In this document: in pieces, positions 43,961 to 57,299 of the stretch | Layout: each line of letters starts with the position of its first letter | Position numbering within the stretch: the first letter of the stretch is position 1 | NCBI GenBank assembly: GCA_025024175.1 | Contig: QCXZ01000041.1 | Span: forward strand, 48,975,786-49,039,785 | Reading direction: 5' to 3' | From: Rhyzopertha dominica | Lineage: Eukaryota > Arthropoda > Insecta > Coleoptera > Bostrichidae | DNA: 64,000 nucleotides | The notes under the pieces: generated by a model | Told to the model about the DNA's origin: nothing | The model's input: the letters and a program-made list of their open reading frames with translations, nothing else | Databases searched by the model: none | Made by a program: the position numbers and the translations under genes

Positions 43961-44473
43961 AACAAATAAATTTTGTAGAGAAAAAAGTAAAAAGGTTAAA
44001 AAAGAATATCCAGTGGTTCAAAATTTCCTGATTTTAAACGACACANGCCTTATTCNCCACCAAACAGTTNTGAAATGTAATGGCTATAAGACTAGATAAT
44101 ATAGCGGTTCCAAATTTTACTACAATTTCTGTGNAGTTCACTAAACACGACATCATAATAGTAANACCTCCTATTCTATGTAAAAATATGTATATTTCAG
44201 ACCATTCCGTTCAACGTTCTGTGTTACATAAGGCTTATGTCATAAGCCAATCGAGATACTACAAATTTTACACAATTGAAATAAATTTCGATCCTTGTGC
44301 TTATTTTGGTCACTCATACTACTACTATTAATGATAAAAATGCTGTTATTTTATCTAATACAATATCAGAAAATCTGCCATTACCCCACTGCAAGAACGG
44401 GNCTTTGACCTATATAATTCGTAGGATCTTTTTGAATCTGTAAAACGAATGTACGATTATATTAAAATGCATT

Positions 44474-44579
44474 TCTATGCTGTGCTGTCTACACCTCAAC
44501 CAACTGCAGATAGATCTATTTCGCTGTCATTACAGCTCATCAGTGCAGTTTAGGTCTAGNGTAGACAGCACGGCATAGA
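44474..44579 (-). ncRNA. Type I hammerhead ribozyme, copy 2
   Basis: Minus-strand mirror of copy 3. CTGATGA is at 44543-44537 and GAAA at 44522-44519. Stem II is GCTGT/ACAGC, stem III the palindrome ATAGATCTAT, stem I ACTGCA/TGCAGT. The outer stem pairs tgctgtgctgtctacac with its complement; one N (44560) falls in the outer region. Predicted cleavage is after the C opposite 44509. Confidence 0.82.
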
Positions 44580-44817
44580 ACTGGTTTTGCTTATATACCA
44601 AAGCAATGGTATGATGTAAGTAAGAATGCCATCTGTCAGCATTACACTGACATGATGACAAAGCCACCTAGCTGCCATAACGGGTACTACTTCCTAAAAG
44701 AAGTGACCTACAGCTAGGTGGCTTAGTCATCATATCAGTGTAATGCTGACAGATGGCATTGTCATCCTAAATTCTTACTTACATCATACCATTGCTTTGG
44801 TATATAAGCAAAACCAG

Positions 44818-44923
44818 TTCGTGCCGTGCTGTCTACACTAGACCTAAACTGCACTGATGAGCTGTAATGACAGCGAAATAGATCTATCTGCAGTTGGTTG
44901 AGGTGTAGACAGCACAGCATAGA
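44818..44923 (+). ncRNA. Type I hammerhead ribozyme, copy 3
   Basis: CTGATGA 44854-44860, stem II GCTGT-AATG-ACAGC (44861-44874), GAAA 44875-44878, stem III ATAGATCTAT (44878-44887), H17 = C44888, stem I ACTGCA/TGCAGT extended by an outer 13-bp helix gtgctgtctacac/gtgtagacagcac across an internal loop. All invariant positions match. Stem III could close as three pairs with a GAUC loop, or pair fully between two RNAs. Confidence 0.85.
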
Positions 44924-45135
44924 AATGCATTTTAATGTATGTCGGTTCTTGTTCTTGCTCGCTAGCAAAAAATGCAGGCCCCGCTGTCAAATTGAAGTAT
45001 GCAGTTGCATGCCAATTTGTCAGGCTACAGGTCACTTCCTTTAGGAAGTAGTACCCGTTAAGGCAGCTAGGTGGCTTTGTCATCATGTCAGTGTAATGCT
45101 GGCAGATGGCATTGCCATCCTAAATTCTTACTTAC

Positions 45136-47870
45136 GATAATATTGTTGGAATTTATTTCGCCTTTTTATATGAGCATTTTGAAGCGTGTAGAGGTTTTCA
45201 CACACCTTAAAACTTATCATGCAATGGTAACAGCACAATTAAATAGAAAAGTAAGTAGATTTAGATAAGAAAATGGTCAAGCGCGGTTTCACGGCTAGCT
45301 ATTTAGCAAAATGTGTCCCCAACTAAGGCAACAAAAATTAAAAACTCGGACAGAACTGGCCTTAAATTAACTCTATGGTGAATAAAAATAATGAGACATA
45401 CTCAAGTTATCCAGAGATTAACAACAATGACAACACTTCTGAAAATCTGTCAAATGCACCAGAATCAACCTCTAAAGTGTAATGGAAATGTGATTAAGTT
45501 GGATGTGCTTTAGATTTTAATTTGAATGACAGTGGTACAATTTGGCAGATTATGGAACAGAAACAACGACATAATACTCTACGTCAGGAAATGAGAGCCG
45601 ATAAGCAAAAATGTATGTAACTGTTAATGAAACCAAAGCTCACCTATCTAGCCGATTATTAAATATGATCGAACCCAAACACATTGTACAGCATGTAACG
45701 TTATGTAGTGGGTGTCCTACGATCTCTTCCTAGTTCAATCCTCTAATTGAGAAATCCTACAAATTGCACCGTGCACAACGTGAAAATTATGCAAAAATCC
45801 CGCATTCGCAACGACAAGTTACACCTATTACTATCATTTTATAAACCAACTATTTGACATTTATGGTCGGTAGGTGAGCAACCGGACCGTACCTAACGCA
45901 TAAACAAACCACGATAGTTTGCCCTTTGGCTAAAAGCGCAACATTCGTATTTGAATGCAATAAACTCGCGAAATTTATTGAACAGAGGGAAGCACTGATG
46001 GTACGGCGCACTTTTATGATATTATGAAACAGTTACGTAGCAAATCCGGGCTGGGTCGTAAAACCTAAACGGGCATGAGTACGTGTGATTTTACTACTCC
46101 GTTCTTAATAAGATGATCTGTAAAGCGCTTCAAATGTTTGTTGGTTCTGCATAAAACAATAAATTCTGTTGACAGTGTACATCGCAGTAAGCCTAAATCT
46201 GAGTTTTCAATCACCAATCCCTTATAGTATGATTATAGTGACTTAAAAAATGTAAAATAATAATTACCATTTGATGTACAGTAGTTTTTCAATGTTATTA
46301 AACCACTAGCGACCCACCCCGGCTTCTGCAACATATACCTTCCTGTCGTCACCTCCATTCGCTCCAAACGGCTGTTTATTATAGTAGTACGCGCGCGTTT
46401 TGGCTTGGCTAATATACTAACAGTGGCCAGCAGAGTATAAAAGGAATGACCAAACCATTTTCAATACAGGACATATATCAAAGTTTATTCTGTAATTTTA
46501 ATATTAATCTGGCTTTTGGTAATAACTACACTTTATCAAACCTATTAAGTTAAATAAAATATAATGTGTTACAAAGTCTAGAATTTATGAAATTAATTGT
46601 TAAATCGATTAAGAACAATGGTCAAACAAAAATGGTAATGTTAGTATTAGATTCAAAGAAAACAGCGCAAACAACAGGAACGGAAAACGCTCAGCATAGC
46701 ACGTTTCTATATTTTAGAAACATGTAAAAAAATATTTCACTGTTTTATATAGTCTTAATTAGACTGGCTAGATTGATAAAAAAAGGTCGCGTAGCGGGTG
46801 CAGTGTTGGAACTTGGTTTTACCGAAAAACATTTTGAAGTAGGATCAAAGACAAGTGTATTATAACCAGATTATTATAATATGTATAAGTATGTACATCT
46901 ACGTCAAAAAAGGTGAATGTGAGTATGTGAAAACACAATTATAAATAAAGTTTTCATTCTAGCGACAAACAACAAAATGCCATAAGCATAATGTTAAATG
47001 TGCTGTATGCAAGAGAAATGCGCGTGAAAGCATTTAAGAAGAAGCGTACGCAGCATGAAAGACGGAGGTGTATTCAGTTATTTTTGAAAGGAGATCGTTC
47101 AGTTTCTTTTATTCGTTTGTTGAAACTGGGCATTAGCGTCACCCACCACAAACAACAAACCAAGTTCTTTCATTGACCAAGACCGTTCTACTATATGAAC
47201 CTGAACAAAAAAAATGATGAAATATTGATCAAAAGAAAGTAATTTCGGGAGACACAGCAAAAATGTGCTGCAAAGGATGAACCGTTTGTAATAAAACTGT
47301 GAAAGCGGGTTGAACCTTCAGCATAGAAAATATGTTTCATTAGATGAATTATTTTAGGGTAGGGCTATTTCGCGATGTTAGCTCTACGTATTAGCATTGC
47401 GAATTCATGTCTTGTCCGTCCCATACCAGTCTAGACCAGGCAAATAAGAAAGACATACTGACAGTAAGACGTTCTCCTAACATGTACCTGTCATTTCTGA
47501 AATCGATTAGCGTGAAATACAAGACAGTAATTTTACCACTATAGCGATTTTCTTGTTTCAAAATACGTTATTTAATTAGAGTATTAGGTACAATTAATTT
47601 TTGTTATAAAATTTATACAACCAATCAAAACAGAAAAAAAGAAAAAGATGGTGTAAATGTTTCCAATTCCAAATTTCTCAGAATCGCAACGTTCCTGCAA
47701 GTAGGGTATGTAACAAATGTCTTAACAATACTGAAAATAATGAAATAGTATTACATTTTGTCACTAATCTAGAGCACATTTCAAGAATTACATAACTGAC
47801 AAGGGTTTTCAGTCTTCGATAGCATGTAGTTTTGTCCTTACATGTTGCATCAGCCTTTGGACAATTCCAA
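45136..47870. other. No gene recognised
   Basis: AT-rich sequence with chance frames (for example 46991-47176, arginine-rich, no known domain). No RNA gene or complete repeat identified. Confidence 0.45.
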
Positions 47871-47879
47871 CATCTATTT

Positions 47880-48666
47880 CACGCACCTTTCGATATATGC
47901 GCCTTCGCACCTACTCCCGGTTTTATGCTTCCCAGCTATTATTATAAACCTTTCTACGTATTAGACTCCAAAATTCTTTGATGGGTTGTGGAAGATTTGT
48001 TTTCGTGCACAAGGTATGCGATTTGTAGTAAACATTCCCTTGTTGTTCGAGCATAATGAAAGTATGCCAGATCTGGCCAGAACATAATTTCGCCTCCATT
48101 ATGATGTGTTCTAATAAAATTTAATAATTTTGGAAGACATTTTCGCGTATATAGATTTGCATCTATAACTTCGCCTCTAACATGGCCATCTTAGGGGCGT
48201 GAAACACCAGCTTTAGAAATCGCACACCATAATAATATTTTGTCACTGAATTTTCCATTATATTTAAATCTAACATTATCCGAAGTGTTCTCGATATCAT
48301 CTGTATAAAACCATCATTTCCTTTCATTTCCGCGTTCGTCAAAGTAAAATATATTTCATCGTCCATAACAATCACTTTGTTGTTTGCAAAGTGAACTGTC
48401 CGCAGCATTCGACAACATCGAGGTATCCTTCGTAACTGGACATTCGTATATTTAGAATATATTTGTCTTTTAAGAAATTTCAAATCATTGCTAGCAATTT
48501 CTAACTTTCTCATTGAAGTTCCAACTCTGTTATTTGCTCTTTCTAGCATTCTATTGACAGCTTCTAGGGGCAAAATTCTTGGACGACCACTTTTTGGTAA
48601 TTTCATGAAAGGAATTCCTTGCTCACAGTCCTTAATCGAGCGATAAACTTTTTGTAAATTGGCCAA
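47880..48666 (-). pseudogene. DD37E-type Tc1/mariner transposase, broken (second copy)
   Basis: Reads leftwards: NLQKVYRSIKDCEQGIPFMK, the PKSGRPRILP linker, then VIVMDDEIYFTLTNAEMKGN with the first catalytic region (aligning with MILDDEKYFTLSN of the 18.5 kb copy). After the open frame ends at 48163 the protein continues with HHNGGEIMFWPDLAYFHYAR (second catalytic Asp) and a degenerate C-terminus toward 47930. Same family as 18161-19111; broken by frameshifts. Confidence 0.65.
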
Positions 48667-48669
48667 CTA

Positions 48670-51600
48670 ACATATAAATACTCTCACATATATCTATATT
48701 GTAAGACATTTTAAAGTAATCACAAACCAAACCGGTGGAGATGTCACAAGTATTGACTTTTGTTATTGTTTTGCATGCACTGGTAATACGATAATGCTAA
48801 TGCGATTCGAAAAATCGCTCAAAACATTTTGTGGCAAAAAATTTCGATCACTTGATTCTGCCTATGCCTCACCCAGTCAATTTTTGCTAATTATTCATGC
48901 TCAAATTAATCCAAATTTGAATCGTTAAGCTTCTGGGTATTATTTCAAACCTAAACCCTGAATCTTAAACGAAGGAATGATGCTTACTAATTGCTTTTCC
49001 CAGCCGAGTTGTCCATCCTCATCGCCGATAGTTTTTTTTTGATCATTAGTAGTATCGTGTACAAAAGCCAGTCTGGTGTAAATGGAAAGTGGTGGGGAGG
49101 ATTCATTGAATTCACCTGGCTGAACTCGTGGTTTACAACTGTCNGGTGAGACAGTCGCTTACCGCGCTTAGCCTGTGCCGCACGTGACCTCTGTTTTCTG
49201 TGGATTTATGATACAACGAAGGCGTTTGGGAGATTCAAGAAGGAAGGAGACTTTTGAATGGTAAGTCAGGATATTTTGTTGATTAATGGAGGATTTTGGT
49301 GGAAATTTATTAAATATTTACTTAAAAGAAGACTCATCCAAAATACAGGGAATTTTGATAGTGATATTTCGGCAAGTTTTACTTTACTCATACTAAAATA
49401 GTAAAAAATATTTTAAATGGAAACGTGAATCTATCAAAACGAACCATTTACAGATTTAATTTATAAGATATATATTTAGCCTGATAAGAAATTCGCACTA
49501 TATTGCTACATTTAAAGGACAAATGTTATATATTATGTTGATGGATTGTGTAAACATAACGGAGGTATGCAAATATAAGTATAGGAATAATCAAAAGTAA
49601 TGGCAGGTAATACTACTGCTGAAGTCTCTAAAGCGCAAAATAATAATCATGGACAGTATTAATATGAATACCACTCATATTATGCACACTCGGCTATCTC
49701 ACTTGCAAGTAAATCGTTATGACAAGCAAATATTATTAATTATTAATTTCTAATGCTATACATTTTTTACCAATATATACAACAACCCACAAGTAATCAA
49801 CCTAAACAATCAATAATGAGACATCCACACAATAAATGTATAAGATTTTGAATAAAAGTGGGTCATACCTTACTTTTTTTTTCAGATATTTGTTTTACCT
49901 TTCGTCCATTCTATACTTCAATTTTAGATTATTTTTTGCCAAACTCACCTCAAATTGTGANACAGTGTAAACAAAAGAACAATATGGCATGAATGTTTCG
50001 GAAAGAAGATAAAGTATGATTTCTTCAAAATTAAACCAAAATCTCGTAAACTATAGAGCAAAATATAACAACACAGATACCGAAGATATTCAAATTTAAA
50101 GCAAATATTAAGCTTGTTAAAAAAATTTAAAAGAACACGTTATCCCTAATACAAACGGAGAACATGCAAACTCATTTTATTACTATATCAGCAAAGAATC
50201 GAGTTACTTACGTATAAAAAAATTAATAAAATCGAATGTACATATGCCAATAATTCAAAAAAAAAAAAGATATCTCGAGACCACCAAACATAATTTTATA
50301 TACCGCGCTTTAGGAGTAATGTTGTGAAGATCCAGCGTTTACGTCCATGAAATATTGGATCCATACGTTTCACTCTACCTCAGTCCACTTTTTCATAAAG
50401 TCGTCAGTTTCTTTATCTTGCTCGCCAACATCGCCCATAGAACTCGTCTGGAACCCTAAATACTTAATAACTGATTGAACTCGTTTATTTAAGACAGGCA
50501 GTTTTAAAAAATTCAGTTTTGTATTGAGTTTAAGGTAGCGACATCACGTCTAGATCGAATTCAGTATGAAATGCCAGATGGTCTGACTCCATATTATTGA
50601 TTAGCTTCACATTTATAAAATCTGATGACAAATTCTTTGTTGTTGTGGTGCTGAATCTTCGTTATTCGTCAAAAGAAATGTGGGCGTACTATTTATTTTT
50701 GTCATAACTACAGAGAAAACCTTAGTTGACAACTTTTCTTTGTGTTAAAATTAAAATCACCTACAACCATGAAGTTCTTGTGAAGAGAAACTTTATAAAT
50801 AAATTGCCATTTACTTTGTTCGATAAATTAGTCATCATTGTTGAATGGGGCAGTAAAACGAACTACCTCGTACAAGCTGGTGCTGATTATGGTTGTATCA
50901 TCACGATTTACGATTTGTCAATCACTATACAACGTTATTTTGATTGTGATGAAATGTGGTCCATTTGTTCACACAAGCTTGCACTCGACGCATGATGGAG
51001 ACTCGCACTTGAAAGTTTATCGGATAATGCCGCAGCAATGGGTTTCTTTTAAATCACCAAGCGCCTGGATGTTTTCTATTACTCCACAGACATACGTGAA
51101 TTTCATATATAAATTTGGTCTTTTTTAACTTGACAATAAAAAAAAAATCTGCCATTTTTCTTCAAATGTTATGAAGTATTATAGGTTTAGGCAGAGATAT
51201 AACCTTCACAGTCGTGTAGTATTTAGTGTTACTTTTAGATTTTGTTTAACTTTGAACACAGTGTAATGAGTGCGAAAATTTAATGAACCCTAAATAATTT
51301 CGTGATTCTCACAGCGGGGATAAGTTATAGATTGCAGTTTTCTAATGCACGTCATCCTGCGCCATTCTCAGANCAAATTCACGCTCAATTACCTAATGAA
51401 ATCACAACACAACCTGTGGGTTCGACGACAACTAGGCGTATACCTACACAGTTTATAATAAGCCATCATGCATGTTTGAACAGACGGACTGAGTCATCGT
51501 TATTGTTAGCCAGCAGAAGTATAAGAGGCACTGCAACGTACCACCCCAGTTCCGCTTTAAAATATTTACCAGGTAGTTGACGCTCCAGAAAAATGTACTC

Positions 51601-51970
51601 AAGCGTGCCTTTGATGGACCTGTTTATGCTAAACAAACAACGTGTTCCTCGTTCATAGTGCTCCTGTTGTTGGTCGTGTTTGTACTGGGGCGAAGAACAA
51701 AAATTTTCGCATAAGCGAGAGAGTGTGTGTGTGTGTGTGTGTGCGGGATACAGTTATTGAGATGTTAACTTTAATGGATTCACGCAGGAGTTTTGTACTT
51801 TTACTACAGCAAACGGGATTCTGTACAGCGGNCTACCATACGGATCTTTGAGAGAGGAACATAAACAGCAAAACAATAACAATAAAATGGAATTGAAACA
51901 TTTACCTGGCAAACGTAACTTAATATAACTGTTGAACACGCTTGTTTTAATAAAAATGACTAGCAGCTAC
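48670..51970. other. No gene recognised; one (GT)n tract
   Basis: AT-rich, with two overlapping 90-codon chance frames near 50.7-51.1 kb that show no domain. A dinucleotide GT run lies at about 51721-51742. Confidence 0.45.
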
Positions 51971-51974
51971 CTAG

Positions 51975-52760
51975 AACCTTCTTTTTCAAGATAATACCGT
52001 ATATATTTGGTAGGGTTGAGATCAGAACTGTGGACATTCCATTAAGGGAATATTAACCGCGTTTAGGTCACTCGTCCAGCCGTATGGGGACGTGCATTAT
52101 CTTGCAGTAGTATAAAATCAGGACCCACAAACGGTGCGAATGGCACAATGTTTTCTAGGTAATAATCTGCATCCACAGATCCAACGGGTACTGGAACTAA
52201 CTAAGCAAATGCCTCCCCAAAACATTACAGAGCTTCCACCAAAAGGGACTATTGGAGAATTATTGCCACTTGCAAACCTCTCCCTCTTCCTTTCTCAAAA
52301 CAAGCTCACGTCCAGCAGGAGATTTTAAGTTTAGAAGGTTTTATTTGCCGAGGAAATGAGAGTCCTCGGTAAATAAAACCTTCTTCCAATCTTCCACATA
52401 TCAATGTTGATGATTTCTACCAAAACGCAGTCTTCAAGGTTTGTGCTCTCTGGTAATTAATCCTTTCTTTGCCTGTCTCTTGCTGCTTAATTCGACTTCA
52501 TTTCATCGTCTTCTGATTGTTCGAGACAACATTGCAACATTACTAACCACTACCAACTTTTTTTTTAATTGCTAGTGATTCTTCGGTTGCCAAGGATGAG
52601 AAGTCTTGCCTGGTCGTCGAATGTAAAATCCTGTTTCGTAGAATCGTCTAACCAATCGTCTTAAGCTAGAATGATTTCTCCCTAATACTCCCTAATAACG
52701 CATTGAGTATTGCTTCCTCCTTTGNTAAATTTCTCTGGCGATCAATCGCTTAGCTTGGAA
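51975..52760 (-). pseudogene. Tc1-like transposase remnant
   Basis: On the minus strand the end reads LLQDNARPHTAGR, then a block like NVHSSDLNPTKYIRYYLEKE, the second catalytic Asp and the S-D-L-N-P box of Tc1-type (DD34E) transposases, with the catalytic Glu lost. Upstream (52440-52260) are fragments of the central catalytic domain and, near 52720-52600, a helix-turn-helix-like stretch. Stops and frameshifts throughout. A 21-bp hairpin (52334-52383) lies inside. Confidence 0.5.
52334..52383. repeat. 21-bp hairpin within the Tc1 remnant
   Basis: Arms 52334-52354 and 52363-52383 pair with one mismatch (gaaggttttatttgccgagg against its complement) around an 8-base loop. It looks like a local inverted duplication of transposase-coding sequence. 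Confidence 0.8.
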
Positions 52761-53559
52761 ACTCTTCTAAATGAACTTTAAAATGCGTATGTGATACAGT
52801 CAATTACAAAATAGCTATTTATGTACCAAGGGCATTTTGTAGCTTATAATGCCCTGAAGGCGAAGGTAGCCCAAAGGCCTTTGACCCAAGGGATATACGT
52901 TTCGCCTGATAGGCACTATAATCTAATAAAGCCCGTGCTGCATTCAATGCTCTATTTTCTAAGTTCGTGTTAGTTGAAACTGCAGTTCTAATTGCATTTG
53001 TATGAACAGTGGACAGAACGTTAAAGAATATTTAAATGAAAATTATCTAACACCCATAAAACAGCTGCAAATCGCATTATTACAAATTGAAGATTTTATG
53101 ACATCTATCGAGGTAAATATACCGCATTTACGCTTCCGACTATTTCTGGGTGAATCTAGTCATGAAATATGAACTGGTTTTTTATCAGATTTAGTCCGAA
53201 CGCAATAACAGCATTTAATTTTTAACGGCATAAAAACCATCTGTCTAAGTGACACCAGGGATAAAAAAGGTTAAACGTTGCTTTAGATATCTCTTTTCTA
53301 GTCAAACACAGCGATTGGTCTTTACAATGTCATGAAGTAAAAGAAGCGAATTTTACAAGACGTATTATACGCGGGCATATTGATATAAGGGGCAGATCAT
53401 TATTTACGGTCACTAAGATAGTAGGCGTTGACTGACAGTGAAATTCTTTGACATATTAAAAGTTTATTTATTTGTTGTGACTGATTGTGATGAGATAGGC
53501 GGAGTTATAAAATATTTGCAAAAGAAAAGGTTGTGTATGGTGAGTATGGTGAGGTAAGA

Positions 53560-54420
53560 GTGCTCCTTCTTACCTAGTTGTAAAAAATTTGCCTCGAGAA
53601 TTTAAATTGGGAAGACAAACGTTTAAACGTGCAAAGGGTGTCACTATTCAGGAAAATGTTAATCGTGTACATGACATGATAATGGCAGGTATGCGAATGA
53701 CCATTCGTCGGATAGCTGAAACTACAGACTTTTCATATGGCACAATAGAAAAAATATTTTAGGTCTTAAAAAGTTATCTGCAGGCTGGGTCCCTAGAATG
53801 TTGACGCCTCATCAGAAATGTTCGAGAGTCCTGCATTTTGAAACCAGTCTGGCAAAGTTTTCAGCAGACCCGGATGAGTTTCTCTCTCGATTTGTAACTG
53901 TTGATGAAACATGGGTCCACCACTTTGACCCAGAGTAAAAACAACAGAATATGGAGTTGCATCACAAAGGATCTCCTCCACCGCGCAAATTTCAAGTTGT
54001 GCCATCTGCTGGTAAAATTATGGCCACACTTTTTTGGGATGCGGACGGTATTTTGATGGTTGGTTTTTTGGAACGTGGACACACAATAACAGGATTTTAC
54101 TAAGCCAACTTAATTTCAAAATTGCAAAGGCGCATCAAAGAAAAAAGACGCTCCTGTACACAAAAGCCATATTGCAATGAATGCTATTCACGACCCAGGA
54201 TTTTAATTGCACGAACACCCTGCGTATTCACCAGACCTAGGTCCCAGCGATTACTTCTTATTTCCGAAATTGAAAGAATATCTACGTCGCACCAGATATG
54301 ACGATGATTATCAAGTGATGACAGCAGTAAACGACTGGTTAGAGAACCAACTACAAGAATTCTTTTCTATTGGAACATCGTTGGACCAAATGCATCGAAG
54401 TTCAAGGAAACTATGTCGAA
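53560..54420 (+). pseudogene. DD34D mariner transposase, broken
   Basis: Reads VTIQENVNRVHDMIMAGMRM, TIRRIAETTDFSYGTIEKIF (HTH), AGWVPRMLTPHQKCSRVL, then RFVTVDETWVHHFDPE with the first catalytic Asp, IMATLFWDADGILMVGFLER, and after frameshifts HPAYSPDLGPSDYFLFPKLK with the third Asp (the mariner SPDLxPSDY box) and DWLENQLQEFFSIG at the end. Stops in the middle and a damaged second-Asp segment rule out function. Confidence 0.75.
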
Positions 54421-54429
54421 AAATAAACA

Positions 54430-57070
54430 TATACCTCATTATTTTCATATTTGTGTCTTTCTATGTCAGGGACCGTATATTAAGAAATATAACAGAACTA
54501 TTCCATCCTTGTTCCAGTTCGTACATTCAAGCATTTCGGAATACATTTGGCCCAAATGATTATCATTTCTAAATCGTTCTGCTATTTGTGTGAGCCCAAT
54601 GCGTTGATCTTGTAAGATCATATATATCATGAGTAGAATCAATATTTTACGGAGAAATTGGACTTACTGAGCGGTACCTAACATCTGATCTTACTCTTTC
54701 GCAACCCTAAGGTTTCTACCATATAAGCAAAGATTTTTTTGCCCAGTAACTGTGTAGAAAATAAATACTGACCAAACTCGTTTTTATCAAAATTTAGGGT
54801 TTTCTCGTGCACAATTAAACTTTTGGGTGCCAAATATTAACAGCTTATTTGTAAAACATCAAATTAAATTTTGTTTACTGGAAAGCGTCCAGGACAACTA
54901 GATATTATTATACCTTCGTATGTGTACTTCTTGAATAAGTAATAAATTATTCATACTCCGACCGATAACATGCAAAAACTCACGACAGGGTTCGTTCCAT
55001 CTAGCACGAACAAGAAGTATTTCCCGTAATGCCTCCGCAAATCCATAGTTGCTATCCGACCATCAAACGGAAATGGTATAAATAGCGACGTGAAAAAATC
55101 GTGAGCACTTTACAACAAGCGCGACACAACTTTCCCAAGCAGGGAAGAAAACAAGTCGTCAAATACCGAGGCACTTGTGTTTTTGCTCGTTATGTCACTT
55201 GGCCTGAGCAGATCCATTTGTATCTCGTTTGTGTAGCTGCTCGTTGTCGAACTACTGCTTTGCTCGGTATCAGTTTGATCTTCGCCGAATCTCTTCCGTA
55301 TAGAAGGGATTCATATTTATAACTCAACTGTAGTTGTAGATGTCGGAAAAGTACCAAAATTTCCTCCATTATATAAGAAAATACAGTTTTAATGCAACTC
55401 AAAGAAAGAAACTCGATTAAGCACTAACAAATTTCTAGAAGTTTGATTAATTTTAATAATAATGTTAGCTTTCTCTGAACGATCTGTTAAAAACACACAG
55501 TTGTATACTGCCACAGCAGTTAACTGATAACCATAATAATATACATTAGTAATAGATCTTGCAACTGTCATAGTAAGTTGCAGGTTTCTACCATCTGCAG
55601 GACCATCATTACAGTTCGTGAAATTACAGATTTCAGACACATTGATAGGTGACTTCACCTCGAAAGCTTTTGAAAATCACTGCGAGCAGCGTACCCAAGA
55701 GAATGGAAGCTTTTGCCGTTTGATCGCCCATGCAGCTCTAATTGTAATAAATTTAACAACGTTCTTCTTTTACGCTTGGTGTACGCACGTAAACTTCCTA
55801 ACGGCTACAGCGCTTAAGTAGGATACTTTTTATTAACGGACGACAAACTATAACCTGACACTGTGACATATCGATAAATAATGATCGCACTAAGATTTAT
55901 GTCCTTAACAGAAGTTACTGAATTAATTTACGCTATTTCCAATGTTATATCACCGTTCTCTAGTAACATATCAGTATATTTGATTTTAGTTCCTTCGGTC
56001 TTCATTAAAAATTAATCTACTGTGAAATGATCAAAAATACTAAATCTTGCAATTCAAATTTTTAAAAATCAATTAAAACAATACATTCGCTAGAAAGTTT
56101 TTTGAACAGCGGTGCTAAAGAAAACATTATGGAGATAAACATTAGTCAGTATTAATTTTGTTCATTATCAAAATATTTTTGGTGTACCAATTTGACACTG
56201 AGCTATATAGTCAACTCAAACTACTTATGGCATATTTACGCATTTACTTCTTTTAATGTCAAGCAAAAAGGTTACAGTGTTCTATTTAAAATAAGAAAGT
56301 TACCTGGTAAAACCAGTAGCACTTTGAGAATATTTTAAATTGAATGGCACTATCTGAATTAATGTGTCACTTTCAAAACATTTCAATTTTAATTTTCCTA
56401 GTTACTCAAAACTAAAAACCTTTGTTGGATAGCCTGAATAGTATAAGATTTTCATTTAGCTGAGTAGGAATTACATTTTGTTATTTCTCGAATGTCTTTT
56501 TTAATGAAAATAATGGCAGCTCAAAATAACTTCCGGTTATAACGGTTCAGCTTGTATATTTTTGCATTTTTGGATTCTACGCAAAATTCTAGAGTTACTT
56601 CATAAAATAAGTGATATACCCAAATCTCAAAATTTCCAAGATATAGTAGTTTTTTTAAAAATTCTTGGTAGCGACAGTCCATTTGGCGTTTACCACACAG
56701 CAAGAAAATTCGAATCGAAACAGTTACCATCGATAACATTAATGATAATCAAAACTACATTTTCATTAACTCATATTTTGCACACGCAGCAGTTATAACG
56801 TGACGTCATAGTCGCAAATCAAGTTATAGTAAAAATTTGATATACAAATACAACTTACATTATGCGCCGTTTAAAAATACAAGGATACTTTTTCCAGGAT
56901 TTGCTTTGGTAGCAAAAGTGTATTTATATCAAGATAGTTATGACAAATGTATTGTAAAAAAATATTTAAGTTTATTTACAACTCTAGTACAGTTTAACAC
57001 AATTTAAGTTTGACCATAGCGCTTCAAAATTATTTCCTTCCATGTCAATACACAAATGCTCTCTTGTAAC
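54430..57070. other. No gene recognised
   Basis: AT-rich sequence with chance frames. Part of 56270-56540 resembles 15550-15620 (tgttctattt..aaat.aggaagtt and ttccggttataacgg), so a shared old repeat is possible. Confidence 0.4.
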
Positions 57071-57074
57071 AAAA

Positions 57075-57260
57075 TTACGACAAACTTATTGGTAACAGAC
57101 CAATGTTCTGTTCAATTGTTTCGCAATTCTCAACAATTCTTAGTCGTAGTTCCTCAACATTATGAACTGGGGTTTTATACACAAGAGATTTTCGATAGCC
57201 CCAGATAGGGGTTAAATCAGGCGACCTTGCAGGGCACTGTATATACATAACGGCCAGGTC
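57075..57260 (-). pseudogene. DD41D-like transposase C-terminal fragment
   Basis: Reads QCPARSPDLTPIWGYRKSL, then VYKTPVHNVEELRLRIVENC. This aligns with the end of the intact transposase at 8607-9746 (SPDLNPLDYFFWGHLKSLVY...VDEEDLRNRI), with a few residues around the third catalytic Asp deleted. Nothing else of the element was found. Confidence 0.6.
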
Positions 57261-57299
57261 CAATGTGTCATAATATCTCAGAAACAAATGAAGTACTTA

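Larger units (their letters stand above)
44462..45135. mobile_element. Hammerhead repeat (retrozyme-like), copies 2 and 3 in a palindrome
   Basis: 44462-44935 is a near-perfect palindrome (paired coordinates sum to about 89397) with a hammerhead in each arm pointing outward. The right part then continues to a second direct copy of the segment ggcagctagg...attcttacttac: the two copies end at 44782 and 45135, giving a unit of 353 bp. The left arm lacks 13 bases present in the right (after gtaagtaagaat). No protein is encoded. Tandem or circularly permuted units with one self-cleaving hammerhead each are the hallmark of retrozymes. Confidence 0.75.

Noticed and set aside
44616..44782. Fold-back considered as a microRNA-type hairpin
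   Set aside because: The same arms recur in direct orientation around the hammerhead unit, so a repeat-element explanation is better.
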